A DNA stretch of 64,000 nt. Origin: Pseudevernia furfuracea. Taxonomy: Eukaryota; Ascomycota; Lecanoromycetes; Lecanorales; Parmeliaceae. Numbering within the stretch: position 1 is the stretch's first letter; each line of letters begins with the position of its first letter. Both the position numbers and the translations under genes were made by a program. Under the pieces are notes generated by a model, which did no database searches, was not told where the DNA came from, and saw only the letters and a list, made by a program, of their open reading frames with translations. This document shows, piece by piece, positions 46,062 through 56,172 of the stretch. The stretch is taken from positions 620,001-684,000 of the forward strand of contig JAIUPT010000024.1 in NCBI GenBank assembly GCA_022315425.1, in the 5' to 3' direction.

Positions 46062-47590
46062 AAACAGCCACACGGATGTATTTCTGTTTCCTCCAAGACG
46101 GCAAGGCAAGGCAAGGCTATCGCGATCGAACGTTGGCCCACTGTGTGTGGGCTTGGGCTTGAGGTTACGGTGGCGTGGCGTGGTGGGAGTTTTTCTCCGT
46201 TTCGGGCAGGGGGGGCTTGTACATTTTTTTCCCCGGTCGTTTCGGGCTTGAAGGGGGAGCCTGCCTGGGGGGGGAGCTTCTGCTCCTCCGTCGACGATTT
46301 TTCTGTCTCTCGTAGATGGTCGATGTCTGCTCGTGTAGAGAGTATGCTTTTCTCACAGTACCGTTATCGGGAGGGTTGTTCCGGCAAGTTTTCATATGCT
46401 CTTTGTTGTTGATAACGGGGGAGGCCGTTACTTGACGGGATTATGGGGTACGTGAAGCGACAAGAAGATGGGCTGTAGCAATGACAATGGTTTGGTGAAC
46501 GGGGACGATAGGGGAGATAGCAAAAGAGGTAGCAGAGGAGAGAGAAAGGGCTCGAGGAAGTGTTATGGTAGCGGTAGTAGTGGCAATTGAGTTTCTGTAT
46601 TCTTGAACAGAAGGATTTGTGTATCTCCGTACTCATAAACAAGGGAAATTGTCCATGGGAAGGTCCATTTTACCGATGAGCGATATGGCATCTTGAGGAT
46701 GTAGTATACTTCTCATGGGTAAACATATCATCTATACGAGGCGGGTATCCACCGGTGACAGGCAACATCACTCGTATCTAGCGGGCCTTTACACCGTTAT
46801 AGGTGTTTTCAAGTCCCATCTTTTCGCATTTATCGCTCACGATGACAGAGGTGGAACGCTGAGCCTTAACCCATGCTTTTGTGTCACCTCATAAAGCCGC
46901 CTGATCTTCTCGTGTGCGTCCCGCTGATTGAGTGCGCAGACCACAAAGGTCGTCAAATGAAAGCAAGCGAAGCTTGCGCATCATTCAAAATAACTCTTCA
47001 GCAGAGCATGCCACATTTGCGTTGTGAAAAGATAGTCAAACAATGCTTTGAACACTGATAGATATGCGCTGCTGAGGTAGCCAAGTCTGGGGGCCCGGCC
47101 GAGCGAGGACCCACGGCGCCCATTGGCCAATCACAGTATGTGGTGACTACAGAGCCTCTGATGTAGATTGCTGTAGCATCGAGGTCATCAGACGCTTTTG
47201 AAAACGCAGCAAAGAGTCATTTGGAGGAAGGTCGAGTTCTGAACTCAGAGCATTCGGCTGAGCCCCGCCGACACTTCGTCCGTCGGTATTCAATTAGGGT
47301 GCTGTCATCGACTTTCCCATAAGGCGCGGACCCTACCCAATGAAGAGTAGATACCTTCAAGACAGAAAGTCCTTCCTGACCTGTGTCTTAGATCTGGCAT
47401 TCCAAGGTGTCTCTAGGTCAAGCCCATATCCTCAAACACTCTTCTTGGTCGAACTTGCCGAGGTCTCGTGTAGTTGATTACGACTTTAAGCGCATTCGTA
47501 CCAGTCAAGGAAACGAACATTTTACCGAACCATTTCGAAGACAGTCAGACAGCTATACTCTGTAAATTGTTTTTTCCGGGCTCGCATTTG

Positions 47591-48481
47591 CTATTGATGG
47601 TCTTGTCCTCGGCCCAATGCTTCGTCATCAGATGGAGGTTCGACGCCCCAATGATACCCATACCCGTCCCAATAATCCACGGTCTCCGACGCCAGCCTTC
47701 TGTCGGGAACAGGAAACACTTTGACTTCTTCATCAGTGTTCAGCTTGAGTTTGGAAACCCTCCCAAACAGTGTTCCACGACTAGTGATCAGGCGCAGCTT
47801 CAGCCACACCGACTGAACGATTCTGTGGCTTATTGAAAAGACACAAGGTAGGCAACTAACTTCCATTGCATCATCGGACAACTGTTCTACCAGCACTTCG
47901 CCATCGCAGATTGTAAATACAATTGTATCCACATGGATCTGACGCTCGAAGGGGCCCTTGTAGACGAACTGCGGACCATGATGAAAGAAGCCGCTGAGCA
48001 GGTGGAAAAGCGGTCGGAAGATTTCACCTGGGCCGCCATCGCCTCCAAATTGGCCACCGCGACACTCACCGAAGATCCTCATCTCTACCTCTAGATTGCG
48101 GATGTGAACGATAGGACCTGGGAAGAGGGTCCAAGTAGGCCAGATGTCGTAGCCTTGGATCATTAAATCGAGCTTGAAGTCCAACCCCTGCTTCGACGTA
48201 TCGAGCCGGGCTAAGACCTCACGTACTTCGATATTCATTTGACGGTTACATGCTTGCAGACTTTGGCATGCGTACCGAGGATAGACATCGGTAGGGTAGA
48301 AGACGCTTTTCTGCCGCTCCGGCTCCGAGCCAAATCCTGCGAAGCGTGGACCTGCGTTCTGGGGTGTTTCTGGTGGCTCAGATGGTGATTGGAGCACGAT
48401 GAGGTAAATTTCGTCGCGGATCTCTCGAGGTAGAGTGAGGAGATTATGAGTGGCTGCTGGCGTGATCTGAACGGATGGCAT
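47591..48481 (-). CDS. F-box-like protein (2EXR-type)
   Basis: Single frame of 296 residues starting MPSVQITPAATHNLLTLPRE. The start (LLTLPREIRDEIYLIVLQSP) is the usual opening of F-box-like/2EXR fungal proteins, which are thought to recruit substrates to SCF-type ubiquitin ligases. Later comes CNRQMNIEVREVL, matching the C-R-I-Y-E-L helix of that family, and long beta segments (VHIRNLEVEMRIFG, IHVDTIVFTI). A 48-base stretch from 47860 to 47813 begins GTTAGT and ends TTCAG and is a multiple of three. Whether it is spliced out cannot be told from the frame; removing it gives 280 residues and a smoother join (DDAME to SVWLKL). The C-terminus is acidic. Confidence 0.75.
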   Translation of the reverse strand: MPSVQITPAATHNLLTLPREIRDEIYLIVLQSPSEPPETPQNAGPRFAGFGSEPERQKSVFYPTDVYPRYACQSLQACNRQMNIEVREVLARLDTSKQGLDFKLDLMIQGYDIWPTWTLFPGPIVHIRNLEVEMRIFGECRGGQFGGDGGPGEIFRPLFHLLSGFFHHGPQFVYKGPFERQIHVDTIVFTICDGEVLVEQLSDDAMEVSCLPCVFSISHRIVQSVWLKLRLITSRGTLFGRVSKLKLNTDEEVKVFPVPDRRLASETVDYWDGYGYHWGVEPPSDDEALGRGQDHQ

Positions 48482-48786
48482 CTTGGTGGTTCGCGGACGC
48501 AGTTCTGACTGGACGATGAACTGGTTCTGTCCGTTCTGAGGGGCCTGGTTGTTAGTCTGATGTGTTGAATGAAATTGAGGGGAAGATGAATCATGGAAGG
48601 GCTGAATCGCAATATGTCCGATGTCCTCCTATCAGGTCCTCTCATTAAGAATTTAAAAGGAGTCATGGAGACCAGCTCGACCAACGTCGCATTAGAAGCT
48701 TTGGAACCCCAAATCTCACGTTCGGCAGCATCAATTGGTTCAAACCCTGGACGCGTGTCTCCTTATCCTCAGCGAATCACCACCTC
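48482..48786. other. Spacer
   Basis: Promoter side of the F-box-like gene. The short plus-strand frame at 48593-48790 has no recognised product. Confidence 0.4.
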
Positions 48787-49353
48787 CTAGATCCTAGCTG
48801 CCCGCTCCCTTTTCTCTGCCCACCTCCACCTACCCCCCGAACTCACCCCCCTCATCCTCGACCATGCGTCCTACTGGGCTTCCACCTCAACTCATTTCCC
48901 GTACACAACCACCCTCAGAACGTCCCCCATCCTTACCACCTACAGCGCAATGGTAGATGTTGGCTTAGGTCGGCGACAAGCCATCATGCCCATAAGGGAC
49001 GGGAGGGCCTGTCGGGAATTCATAATGGATTGTGGAGTGAAAGGGATGGCTCGGGGGCCCCAGCTGCCTGGCAAGATACCCTGAACGATGAGGATAGTGA
49101 GTGGAGAGGGCCGCGGGCATGCCAAACGACCCGAATTAAGAATTTTTGCAGAACGGAAAAAGCCGTTGATACAAGACAATATCATGGGCGGAAACGCGAT
49201 TTGGCGGTGGACCGATGAGAGCAAAGTGGGGGAACCTTTGCGGAGTCTGAGCGCAGGAGATTGTTTGGAGTTGGAGGCAAACGATATGGATTGTTTTAAA
49301 TGGGAGAAGGTCGGATTGTGGAACATGGAGCTGGAAGTCTGCTACGCGATATG
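48787..49353 (+). pseudogene. Degenerate copy of a conserved fungal gene (LILD..YW family)
   Basis: Three plus-strand pieces in different frames match successive parts of a fungal protein family I know by sequence but not by function. Near 48820-48885 is LPPELTPLILDHASYW, with family pattern LP--LIPLILD-AEYW. Near 49007-49060 is CREFIMDCGVKGMARGP, where the family has C-KIVF-I-SHDQGWGG. At 49181-49353 a tail contains NAIWRWTD and SLSAGDCLELEAND, where the family has GD-VR-L--GD-I-LWA-A. The frame changes between the pieces, and intron donors that would restore it are not evident. I read this as a decayed copy; a real gene with several small exons is the alternative. Confidence 0.4.
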
Positions 49354-49626
49354 AGGAGGACAGCTACCAATGACCAGATTCACGCTTACACATATTCAAA
49401 CACGAAAAGTAAAGTCGACCAAGAACAGTCTCCTCTTTTCGTGGTGTGTTTATTTTGTCTAACGCTCGCAGCATCGTGGCTGCTCGCCAGCTGTAGTGCC
49501 ATCTTTACCAGAGGTTCGTTCCTGGTACTTGCTTCGCCTATTTCTCTCTTGCCCCTTTCAAAGTCCCTCTTCTCGCCCGTCAAGTCGGCACCTATAGCGG
49601 TTTGGATGCCCTAAATTCCAGCCAAG

Positions 49627-49971
49627 GTGCCACGTTCAATTGCTACAGAGGTGGCACCTAGGTCCCGCAATCGCAATCGCCTCCTCCATCAAATACGCTC
49701 ATATCGGCCTCCCTTCTTGTTCAATTATGATGGACCTCAATCCATGGACTATCAGCTGACGCCAAATTGCTTTGCAAGGTGGAATTCACTCGGCGGCGTG
49801 ACGCCGCAATGCTTCCCTATTACAAAGAGTACTGTCTATTTGCATTATACGGGTGATATTCAAACAGCGATCCATGCGAATACAGGAGATTGTGAGTATG
49901 CGATGGGGAGGGTTAGGGATATCTGTCATGGGAAGAATGGGCAGACGAGGGGGGGTTTGGTTCACGTTTAG
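49627..49971 (+). CDS. Hypothetical ORF, possibly the C-terminal piece of a secreted cysteine protein
   Basis: 114 residues from the first Met. The part from about residue 33 on (NYDGPQSMDYQLTPNCFARW, then GGVTPQCFPITKS, TGDCEYAMGRVRDICHGKNG) is cysteine-spaced and ends with GQTRGGLV. This is a pattern I associate with small secreted proteins of Dothideomycetes. No signal peptide is in frame at the N-terminus, so an upstream exon is missing or the gene is truncated. It lies just downstream of the degenerate gene ending at 49353. Confidence is low because no intron joins it to a leader. Confidence 0.4.
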   Translation: MPRSIATEVAPRSRNRNRLLHQIRSYRPPFLFNYDGPQSMDYQLTPNCFARWNSLGGVTPQCFPITKSTVYLHYTGDIQTAIHANTGDCEYAMGRVRDICHGKNGQTRGGLVHV

Positions 49972-50655
49972 TGATGAGACGATGAAACCCTAGAGGAATT
50001 CCGCACTGTACGAACCTACGTCTTCATTTTTTCCTGCTTCCGGTCACGTCATCACTGCGAACAATGTTGACAATGTTAATCTCATGCGCTACCCTTGCCC
50101 CATTAACAATTCCTGACAAGTATACTTCTTAGGTGAGGATCGTCTGTAGGTACTTTTTTGACAGATGCTGCGATATAAAAGAATCTTGCCGGAACACAAG
50201 AATGCTCAAGCAGCAGTTGCAGACTAGCCCCGGCAACGAAACGCCCACTTGACATTCCTTACAAACCATTTCAGTACCCCCGAATGCTCTGCCGTTACAA
50301 CCGCTTCCTTTGAGATACTAAAATATTGGAAGTTGTCGACTAACTTGATGAAGCGAGATCACGTAAGGTAATGTTGAAGGCTAATTAGACCGCGCGTCAT
50401 AGCAAATCGAACGCTAGAAACACCAATTTATTAGAAGTCGAAGTGCTTGAGGAAAGTCTCAAAATACATGGATCTAGCTCAGTCTATGCAGTAACGAGAG
50501 TCTTGGCCTACAATCTTCTTTCGGACTGTTAGTCAAGGTGAATATCATTTTGAATTTGTTGGAGTTAGTCGCGCCCCTCTCGTCTATATTTTAGGCTCTA
50601 TGATTCCGACTCTATCGCAAAATACAGAGCCTCTTTCCACAGTCCACCCGCACTA
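49972..50655. other. Intergenic region
   Basis: About 0.7 kb, rather AT-rich, with no gene or repeat that I can name. Confidence 0.45.
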
Positions 50656-51204
50656 CTATCCTCGTCGGCTCTTCTGATCAGCCGCCTTGGAAGGTATCCC
50701 CGTCACATCAGCAATCAACATATTCCGCGGCCCAAGCACCGTCTGCCCGCCCAAAGCATCCTCTGCTGGCACATCTGGACCCAGACACTCTTTTAGCACG
50801 CCATCAGGGCCCAGCAACTCGGCATAGATCTCAGCATAGGTTATTGTGAGACGCTGGTCGAGATCGAACATCATTAGGCTGATGGAGCAGCTTCCGTATT
50901 CAGCTTGCAAAGGTAGTCGGTCCGTTACGCCACGGACCTGGTAGCTGAAAGAGCGAGGTTCTACCATCGACTTTCCTTTGACGATTTTGTCGAGAGCGCG
51001 CTCGCAGTCGGATTTGGTGGTCGTGAAGAGATGGCCTAGGGTGTGGTCGAAGCAGTCATTGTGCGTTGTGAGTCGGGTTGCGTTGAGAGCCGAAGAATTG
51101 TCTGGCGCGATAGACGATGCATTGGAAGTCGAGAAAAGGTCTAGCTGTAGAGGCTTGCATATGACTAGCGGCAGGGTTAAAAAAGGTAAAAGAAAATGGA
51201 TCAT
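50656..51204 (-). CDS. Small secreted protein, candidate effector
   Basis: One exon of 182 residues. The start at 51204 gives a clean signal peptide (MIHFLLPFLTLPLVIC, cleavage near residues 16-18), whereas the upstream Met at 51270 would add 22 polar residues in front. The mature part carries N-glycosylation sites (NAS, NSS, NAT) and NDCFDHTLGHLF, then DCERALDKIV, YGSCSISLMMFDLD and LKECLGPD, giving four cysteines (DC, DC, SC, EC). This matches a fungal secreted family with pattern DC--A-----, YG-C-V---, C, which usually ends in a Gly-rich segment (LGGQTVLGPRNML). Function is unknown. No intron. Secreted, small and cysteine-containing, so it could act on a host. Confidence 0.78.
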   Translation of the reverse strand: MIHFLLPFLTLPLVICKPLQLDLFSTSNASSIAPDNSSALNATRLTTHNDCFDHTLGHLFTTTKSDCERALDKIVKGKSMVEPRSFSYQVRGVTDRLPLQAEYGSCSISLMMFDLDQRLTITYAEIYAELLGPDGVLKECLGPDVPAEDALGGQTVLGPRNMLIADVTGIPSKAADQKSRRG

Positions 51205-52820
51205 GGTGCCTAGTTCGGGTCCCAATTCTCGAAAGGAAGAAGAGGAAGGAGTAATATACCGAGAGGACAACTAAGTCAAACACATCATCACTTGGCGTTT
51301 GACCTTTTGTAGCGGTGCGGCTACAATCGCCCGCACGCACGTTTACGGTTTGACATTTCGCTTGTAAGGACGCGTGTTGATTGCCGCTTTCTATCGCCAA
51401 TTTGAATTCTCCATGTTGCACGGACACCTCGGACACGCTTCTTTTCTTGCGGCACGAGTAGGTATATTCACGCTCAGCACCTCGTGCTGATTCTCCTTTA
51501 GCGATAGGCTGTGAAGTTGATGGTCCCGGTGGGTTGCATGGCTGAAAGGAATCGAGAAGACTTGGTGTAGAGTGCTTTTGGGAAGAGATATCAGTTCCTG
51601 AATTAAAGTGATGGCATTTGCCTCTAGCAATGACGACGTCTCGTCAAAGGACAGGTCCATTTCACTTCGGAGAAGGCAGATGCAAAGTCGCCCATGAGCA
51701 GCAGTATTGCCAGCGCAACTTGTTCGCTTCTTCATTCACCATTGGCATAAAAACATAAGGCTGACGTTATAGAACACTTGAACCTGCCGTCCAGGATTCG
51801 TCAGGAGGAAGATAGATGAGGGAAGAGAAGGAAGGAACTTGGACCCGACGGACAGGCGGACCGAGGGCTCTTTGATAATGTCTTGGCGTTATTGGAGCTA
51901 GACTGAACCAAGACTAGTGTTTCTGCCTCCCGAAACCGTTTTTCCGACTCCAACAAGACCTCTGGCATCTTTCCTTCCACACTTGTACAGCACTGCTCAC
52001 AAGCTTGCTAGATTGAATTTATATGATTTGCCATTAGATCAACTGTTTAAGTCGGTCGACCTAATGCTTGGTCATGCGTGATGTGAGATGGCTCTACGGA
52101 GTAGACAGGGAATCAACATCGACCAGGCTTCCCTCCTCCAATGTCATTGCAGGATGTAGGAATATCTTGTAATAACCTTCAATGTCACTGCAAGATGTAG
52201 GAAAAGCCTTGAGACACCAATGGTCCCTATAGATTGCTTCAATAATTGGTGGCTTGTTGCGATTTTCAGAGCAACGGCTCACGAGATACTCAATGTTTCG
52301 CTAAGAAATACGGCATGTAGCATGATCATTCTTATCTCGCGAATATCAACTCGCGTCGGAGAGGTTCCCGGTCAGCATATACCTCTATCTGTTTCCTAGA
52401 GTTAGGGATGCCAATTTGCGCAATGATGGCGCAGACCGCAGCAGAGGTATGCGGTGTCCCGTCTACTTATTCTGTTTGCCGCCTCCTGGTTTCATCTTTC
52501 GTTGACTTTTACCCTGCCTACCACCACACCAATCAATTCCCACCAGGGTAGATACGGAGACAATAAAAGCCAAGCCAAATTTGACAGTCAGTACCATCTT
52601 GTTGAGACAAAAATGCCAACTTTGTTGGGTGTTCCTTACTCATTTACCCTCTTTATCATGGGGCGAGTCCCACGCGCAATTCTTCCCCAGCTCAGAGCGC
52701 ACCATCTTTTCCATTTCCTGAGACGAAGAAAGCGTTCCAGTCAAGAAGTCAGGTACACAGACATCTACTACTCCGCTGTCGTCGCATATTTTCCTCCACC
52801 AACCAGACTAGCTTACTGCG
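51205..52820. other. Gene-poor region
   Basis: About 1.6 kb. A minus-strand frame at 51391-51735 (SFDETSSLLEANAITLIQEL) lacks a domain. Two imperfect copies of CAATGTCATTGCAGGATGTA lie at about 52138 and 52181. Nothing else stands out. Confidence 0.4.
52138..52205. repeat. Short direct repeat
   Basis: CAATGTCATTGCAGGATGTA near 52138 recurs near 52181 as CAATGTCACTGCAAGATGTA, about 43 bases apart, with two differences. Confidence 0.75.
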
Positions 52821-53339
52821 ATGTGGAAACTCCTTACTGCTATTGCCATAGCCGCAATCTTGTCCACCACCAATGCGTTTACCCTCGACTTTAACTCCGC
52901 CGGCCAATGCACCGGTGCAACTATCGGCGAGTTTTTCGGTAGCGTTGGATCAGGATGCCAGACTCAATTCTTCAATGTATCTGACTCCAATATACTGATA
53001 CCTGTCGAAGGCGGCTCCGATAACGTCCCCATCACACCTAACGTACAAGTAAACCCTAGCGACAAAACGTCCGCTGTGGCTTGGTACGGAGAGGCTGACT
53101 GTCAAACCCTAATCGCTTTGGGCAACGTACCCGTGTGTTTGGGAGTGGGGAACTATGAGTCCTTCCAGGTCATCGACATCACAGACGTTGGCTTTCCGAA
53201 TCTAGAACCTGTGGGGGTAGTCGAGTTGCCTCCTAATGCTACCGAGACTGCAACCAAGGGAGAAATTATTACCGAGCCACGCGCAGTTTCCACACCAGTA
53301 TCTAGTGCCCCTCCACCTCCAACTACAACGAGCGCATAA
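52821..53339 (+). CDS. Secreted protein with cysteines and Pro/Thr-rich tail
   Basis: One exon of 172 residues. Residues 1-19 form a signal peptide (MWKLLTAIAIAAILSTTNA). The mature part has cysteines at CTGATIG, GCQTQFF, DCQTLIAL and VCLGVGNYESF, suggesting two disulfides, and N-glycosylation sites NVS and NAT. The tail turns Pro/Ser/Thr-rich (STPVSSAPPPPTTTSA), like a stalk that could be O-glycosylated or anchored, though no GPI signal follows. The stop at 53337-53339 is followed closely by a second coding-like stretch (see next). No family recognised. Confidence 0.72.
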   Translation: MWKLLTAIAIAAILSTTNAFTLDFNSAGQCTGATIGEFFGSVGSGCQTQFFNVSDSNILIPVEGGSDNVPITPNVQVNPSDKTSAVAWYGEADCQTLIALGNVPVCLGVGNYESFQVIDITDVGFPNLEPVGVVELPPNATETATKGEIITEPRAVSTPVSSAPPPPTTTSA

Positions 53340-53439
53340 CCCGCGAAGATGGCAAGAGACATCACCAAGAAGAGAGCGGTGGCAAAGCGCGGTCAGTCTA
53401 CGCAGGCTGAGCACATGACAAACGCCAGGCGTATGACAC

Positions 53440-54067
53440 ATGGCGTCGTCCAGAGCGCTGCAGGTCAAGAATGGAAGTTTCAACGGATCGCAAGCCGAGT
53501 CTATCGCGGCGTCAATCCCGCTACGTGGAACAATGAAATCCACAAGCGCTCCGTCACTGGACTCGAACCCTCAATGTCTCAACGAGACTTTAGCCCACTC
53601 CAACCACGCCACTTTCCGACGCAAACTGCAACTTCATTCGCACCTGCATGGTCGACTCCGGAGACTCTCCAACTTTCAACATTGCATCCGCCGGCGCTGC
53701 ACTCCTCTCGGCCGTCCAAAAACTGAACACCGCCAACACGACCGACTGGTCCTACCTACAATCTCCCATGGTCGTCGAAGTCGTCGATGATTCCGGGAAA
53801 CCCGAAGGGTACATCTACGCAGTCACTCTGCAACATTCCGAGAATGTGAATACATGCTCTGATCAGGCGACCCAACGAGATGTGCTGCAAGCAGCCCTTG
53901 CGCAAGGTGTGGAAAGCAGTGGGGTGACTGATATGCAAGTGGCGTTGCAGGTCAAGGCGCCGCAGCCAGCGGGGGAGACGAACTTGTTGTTTGTTAGTAC
54001 GAGGAGTGCAGCAAATAAGGGCTTGAGTATTCATCCAGTTTGCGAGGCTGTTGTGGTAGACTTTTGA
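53440..54067 (+). pseudogene. Coding-like stretch with a frame break, downstream of the secreted-protein gene
   Basis: From 53440 one frame reads VKNGSFNGSQAESIAASIPL, then SLDSNPQCLNETLAHSNHAT, and stops making sense near 53615. In the frame one base earlier the reading continues with DANCNFIRTCMVDSGDSPTF, NIASAGAALLSAVQKL and SPMVVEVVDDSG and runs to 54067. The two parts look like one protein (cysteines, N-glycosylation sites, secreted-type composition), so a single-base change near TTTCC at about 53613-53618 splits it. An 18-base GT..AG stretch there is too short to be an intron. The alternative is that the second frame starts at its own Met (53648). Confidence 0.42.
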
Positions 54068-54584
54068 TGGCTTTCATTTCTTGAGAGATTGATGAATGTA
54101 CACAGGCTGGGCCTTGCAAGGTATGTGGCGCTGGCGCTTTCACAACGACACTCGCATCGCAAGCATGTCAGCTGACACGGATGAACTGATGCTGTTTGCT
54201 TTCTAGATGCTATGACATGTACGAATAATATACGAAAAGAGTCACTAGGATCCATGCGCAGTCTCTTAGTTCTTCTGTTTGAGTCTAGCAGACCGATAAC
54301 TCACATTTCGAATCCGGTATCAACACCAAGGGTGAAGCATTCTTTTCTTTTCACATTTCGGGACTAGGCACGGAAGAAAAGCTTTGGGTGTTATCGTACG
54401 AACTCGTACAAAGTCTTGTATTGCTCGTAGAATATCGTCTGCTTGACGCGCTTGGTTGCCTCACTGAGGGGTCTATATAGTTCTATCTCAACATCACATT
54501 TTTATCCCGAAACACAAATCCCGAACAGATACTGAGATTCAGCCGATTTTTTGATTTTTTTTTGGTTCCTCACGTGTCTCCGCC
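54068..54584. other. Intergenic region
   Basis: About 0.5 kb; a T run (54559-54566) lies just before the next start. No gene seen. Confidence 0.45.
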
Positions 54585-55406
54585 ATGTGCCAGACCTTCT
54601 TCTTTGATGACCATGAGAACTGCAAATGCATCCACATAATGCAAGTTTTCACTCCGTGCGCCGCCTACTCGCGTGGCCGTCCGAAAGGAACTTTCTGGAT
54701 GCCAAACCCTTTTGCCGCTCCGAAGAAACCTTCCACAGGGCCTGACCCTTTTGCTGACCCGGAAGGAGAACCGTCTTTGGAGCCTGATCCTTTTGCTGAC
54801 CCGGAGGAAGAAACTTCCGCGGCGTCTGACCCCTTCGCTGACCCGGAAACCCCCATCGCAGACCCTGACCCGGAGGACAATTACGTTGCACTGGGTCCCA
54901 ATCCCAAGATCCTGACGGCGGCATACTCAGGTCTTAATTTCGCCTATAAAGATATCGACGTTGTTAGCACCGATGTCGACGATACAAAGGCACCGAAAGG
55001 CCTCAAGTGCCCGGGAGGTATCACAGCAGAGCAGATCTACCGTTTTGGGCGTGAGTCCAACAAGCCGTGCATGCTTTGTGATCGGCCCGAGGTGTTGGGG
55101 ATCGTAGAGGAGATGGTAAAGTGGAGGGAAGAAGGAAAAGCGAAAGGGGAGGGGAAAGGCAAGGGGCAGAAGAAGGGTATCTTCCATAAAACTGCGCAGA
55201 TGGGAACCGCCGCTGTCAAATCGCTTAAGAGTTCTGCCAGCAGTAAAGCGAAGATGCCGGAAGATGGCTCCGGGGAGGATTGGGCGACCGGGCAGGAAGA
55301 GAAACCGAAGAGGGGCTGGGTACAGAGGCTGAAGGTGTTACTCGAAGACCCCGAGAACACCATGTATAGGGATGTACGGGGGGAACCCATTCCCCCATTT
55401 TGTTAG
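54585..55406 (+). CDS. Hypothetical protein with DPFADPE repeats
   Basis: One exon, 273 residues, no signal peptide. The opening (CQTFFFDDHENCKCIH) is cysteine-rich and typical of a large group of unnamed fungal cytosolic proteins. Residues about 43-90 contain an acidic tandem repeat: NPFAAPKKPS, then DPFADPEGEPSLEP, DPFADPEEETSAAS and DPFADPETPIADP. The DPF motif is a ligand of the AP-2 alpha-ear in endocytic adaptors, but this is only a resemblance. A second cysteine pair (CMLCDRPE) lies near residue 165. A Lys/Gly-rich stretch (EEGKAKGEGKGKGQKKG) follows. The C-terminus has a basic-aromatic GWVQRLKVLLEDPE. Function is unknown. Confidence 0.7.
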   Translation: MCQTFFFDDHENCKCIHIMQVFTPCAAYSRGRPKGTFWMPNPFAAPKKPSTGPDPFADPEGEPSLEPDPFADPEEETSAASDPFADPETPIADPDPEDNYVALGPNPKILTAAYSGLNFAYKDIDVVSTDVDDTKAPKGLKCPGGITAEQIYRFGRESNKPCMLCDRPEVLGIVEEMVKWREEGKAKGEGKGKGQKKGIFHKTAQMGTAAVKSLKSSASSKAKMPEDGSGEDWATGQEEKPKRGWVQRLKVLLEDPENTMYRDVRGEPIPPFC

Positions 55407-56172
55407 ACCTTTGGGCGAAACTGGAGCGACTTTGGTCAAGGTTGCGCCGGAGCGAGATCTGAATGGTAGTGGAAGTTCACGGGTCTTTGGTTGGAAAATG
55501 AGAATGGCACGATAGCCTCGACTTTGAGCTCTTTCAGTACTAGAACTCTCATTTCTTGAGGATTTGTTGGATCCAGAATGAAGCCAAAAGGGTCGAGTCG
55601 AAAGCGTTGAGCTTTTCTCACCGATCGGCTCTTGACGTACAATGCGCTCCGTTAGCACTTTCGTGTTGCTCTCAACTATATACCCATATCCTACCTCTGC
55701 GCGCGCAGTCAATCCGAGCCGCAGTTTAGCTTTCTGGAATCTTATCATATCGTTTTTTTTTACTGCACACCTACTAGCCGACTCACTCACATGCGTGGTG
55801 CAACTGTTTGTTCGTGATGATTTTTGCCCATGCAAGTATTATGATGAAGTAATTTTCGCAGCGACAGGCAGGCTGGAGAACTGGTGTTGCTCCACACCGG
55901 TAGGTCCTTCATCATCATGCATATGAGGACAAACCATGGGGAGCATAGATTCAATTTCAAGGTCGACGTTGTGCTCGTTTATGTGGTGAGCAGGAAGGGG
56001 GGACTCTTTTTGAAGCTTCTCTTAAATCTCTGCCAAGACGCTACTCAGCAGAGGCCGCATAAACCTTCTTCTATTTACGGTTAGATCGAGTTTCGGCGGA
56101 TTTTTTATCTTAATTGTCATGAAACTTTTTTTTTCCTTCTTAAAATGTGCACACCTCGTCACCTGCAGTAAT
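55407..56172. other. Intergenic region
   Basis: About 0.75 kb without a supported gene. Frames at 55338-55835 (minus) and 55642-55926 (plus) overlap in shadow fashion. Confidence 0.45.

Larger units (their letters stand above)
45391..47590. other. Gene-poor region with simple repeats
   Basis: About 2.2 kb with no supported gene. Frames at 45522-46412 cover simple repeats, among them (ACCA)n at about 45586-45612, (ATTGAC)n at 45848-45871 and (ACTC)n at about 46041-46061. A frame at 46873-47058 has no domain. Confidence 0.4.

Noticed and set aside
51391..51735. Minus-strand frame of 114 codons
   Set aside because: No signal peptide, domain or neighbouring exon supports it.
53555..53605. tRNA-like string (GGACTCGAACCCT) suggesting a minus-strand tRNA
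   Set aside because: No matching acceptor stem or anticodon arm; the stretch lies in coding-like sequence.
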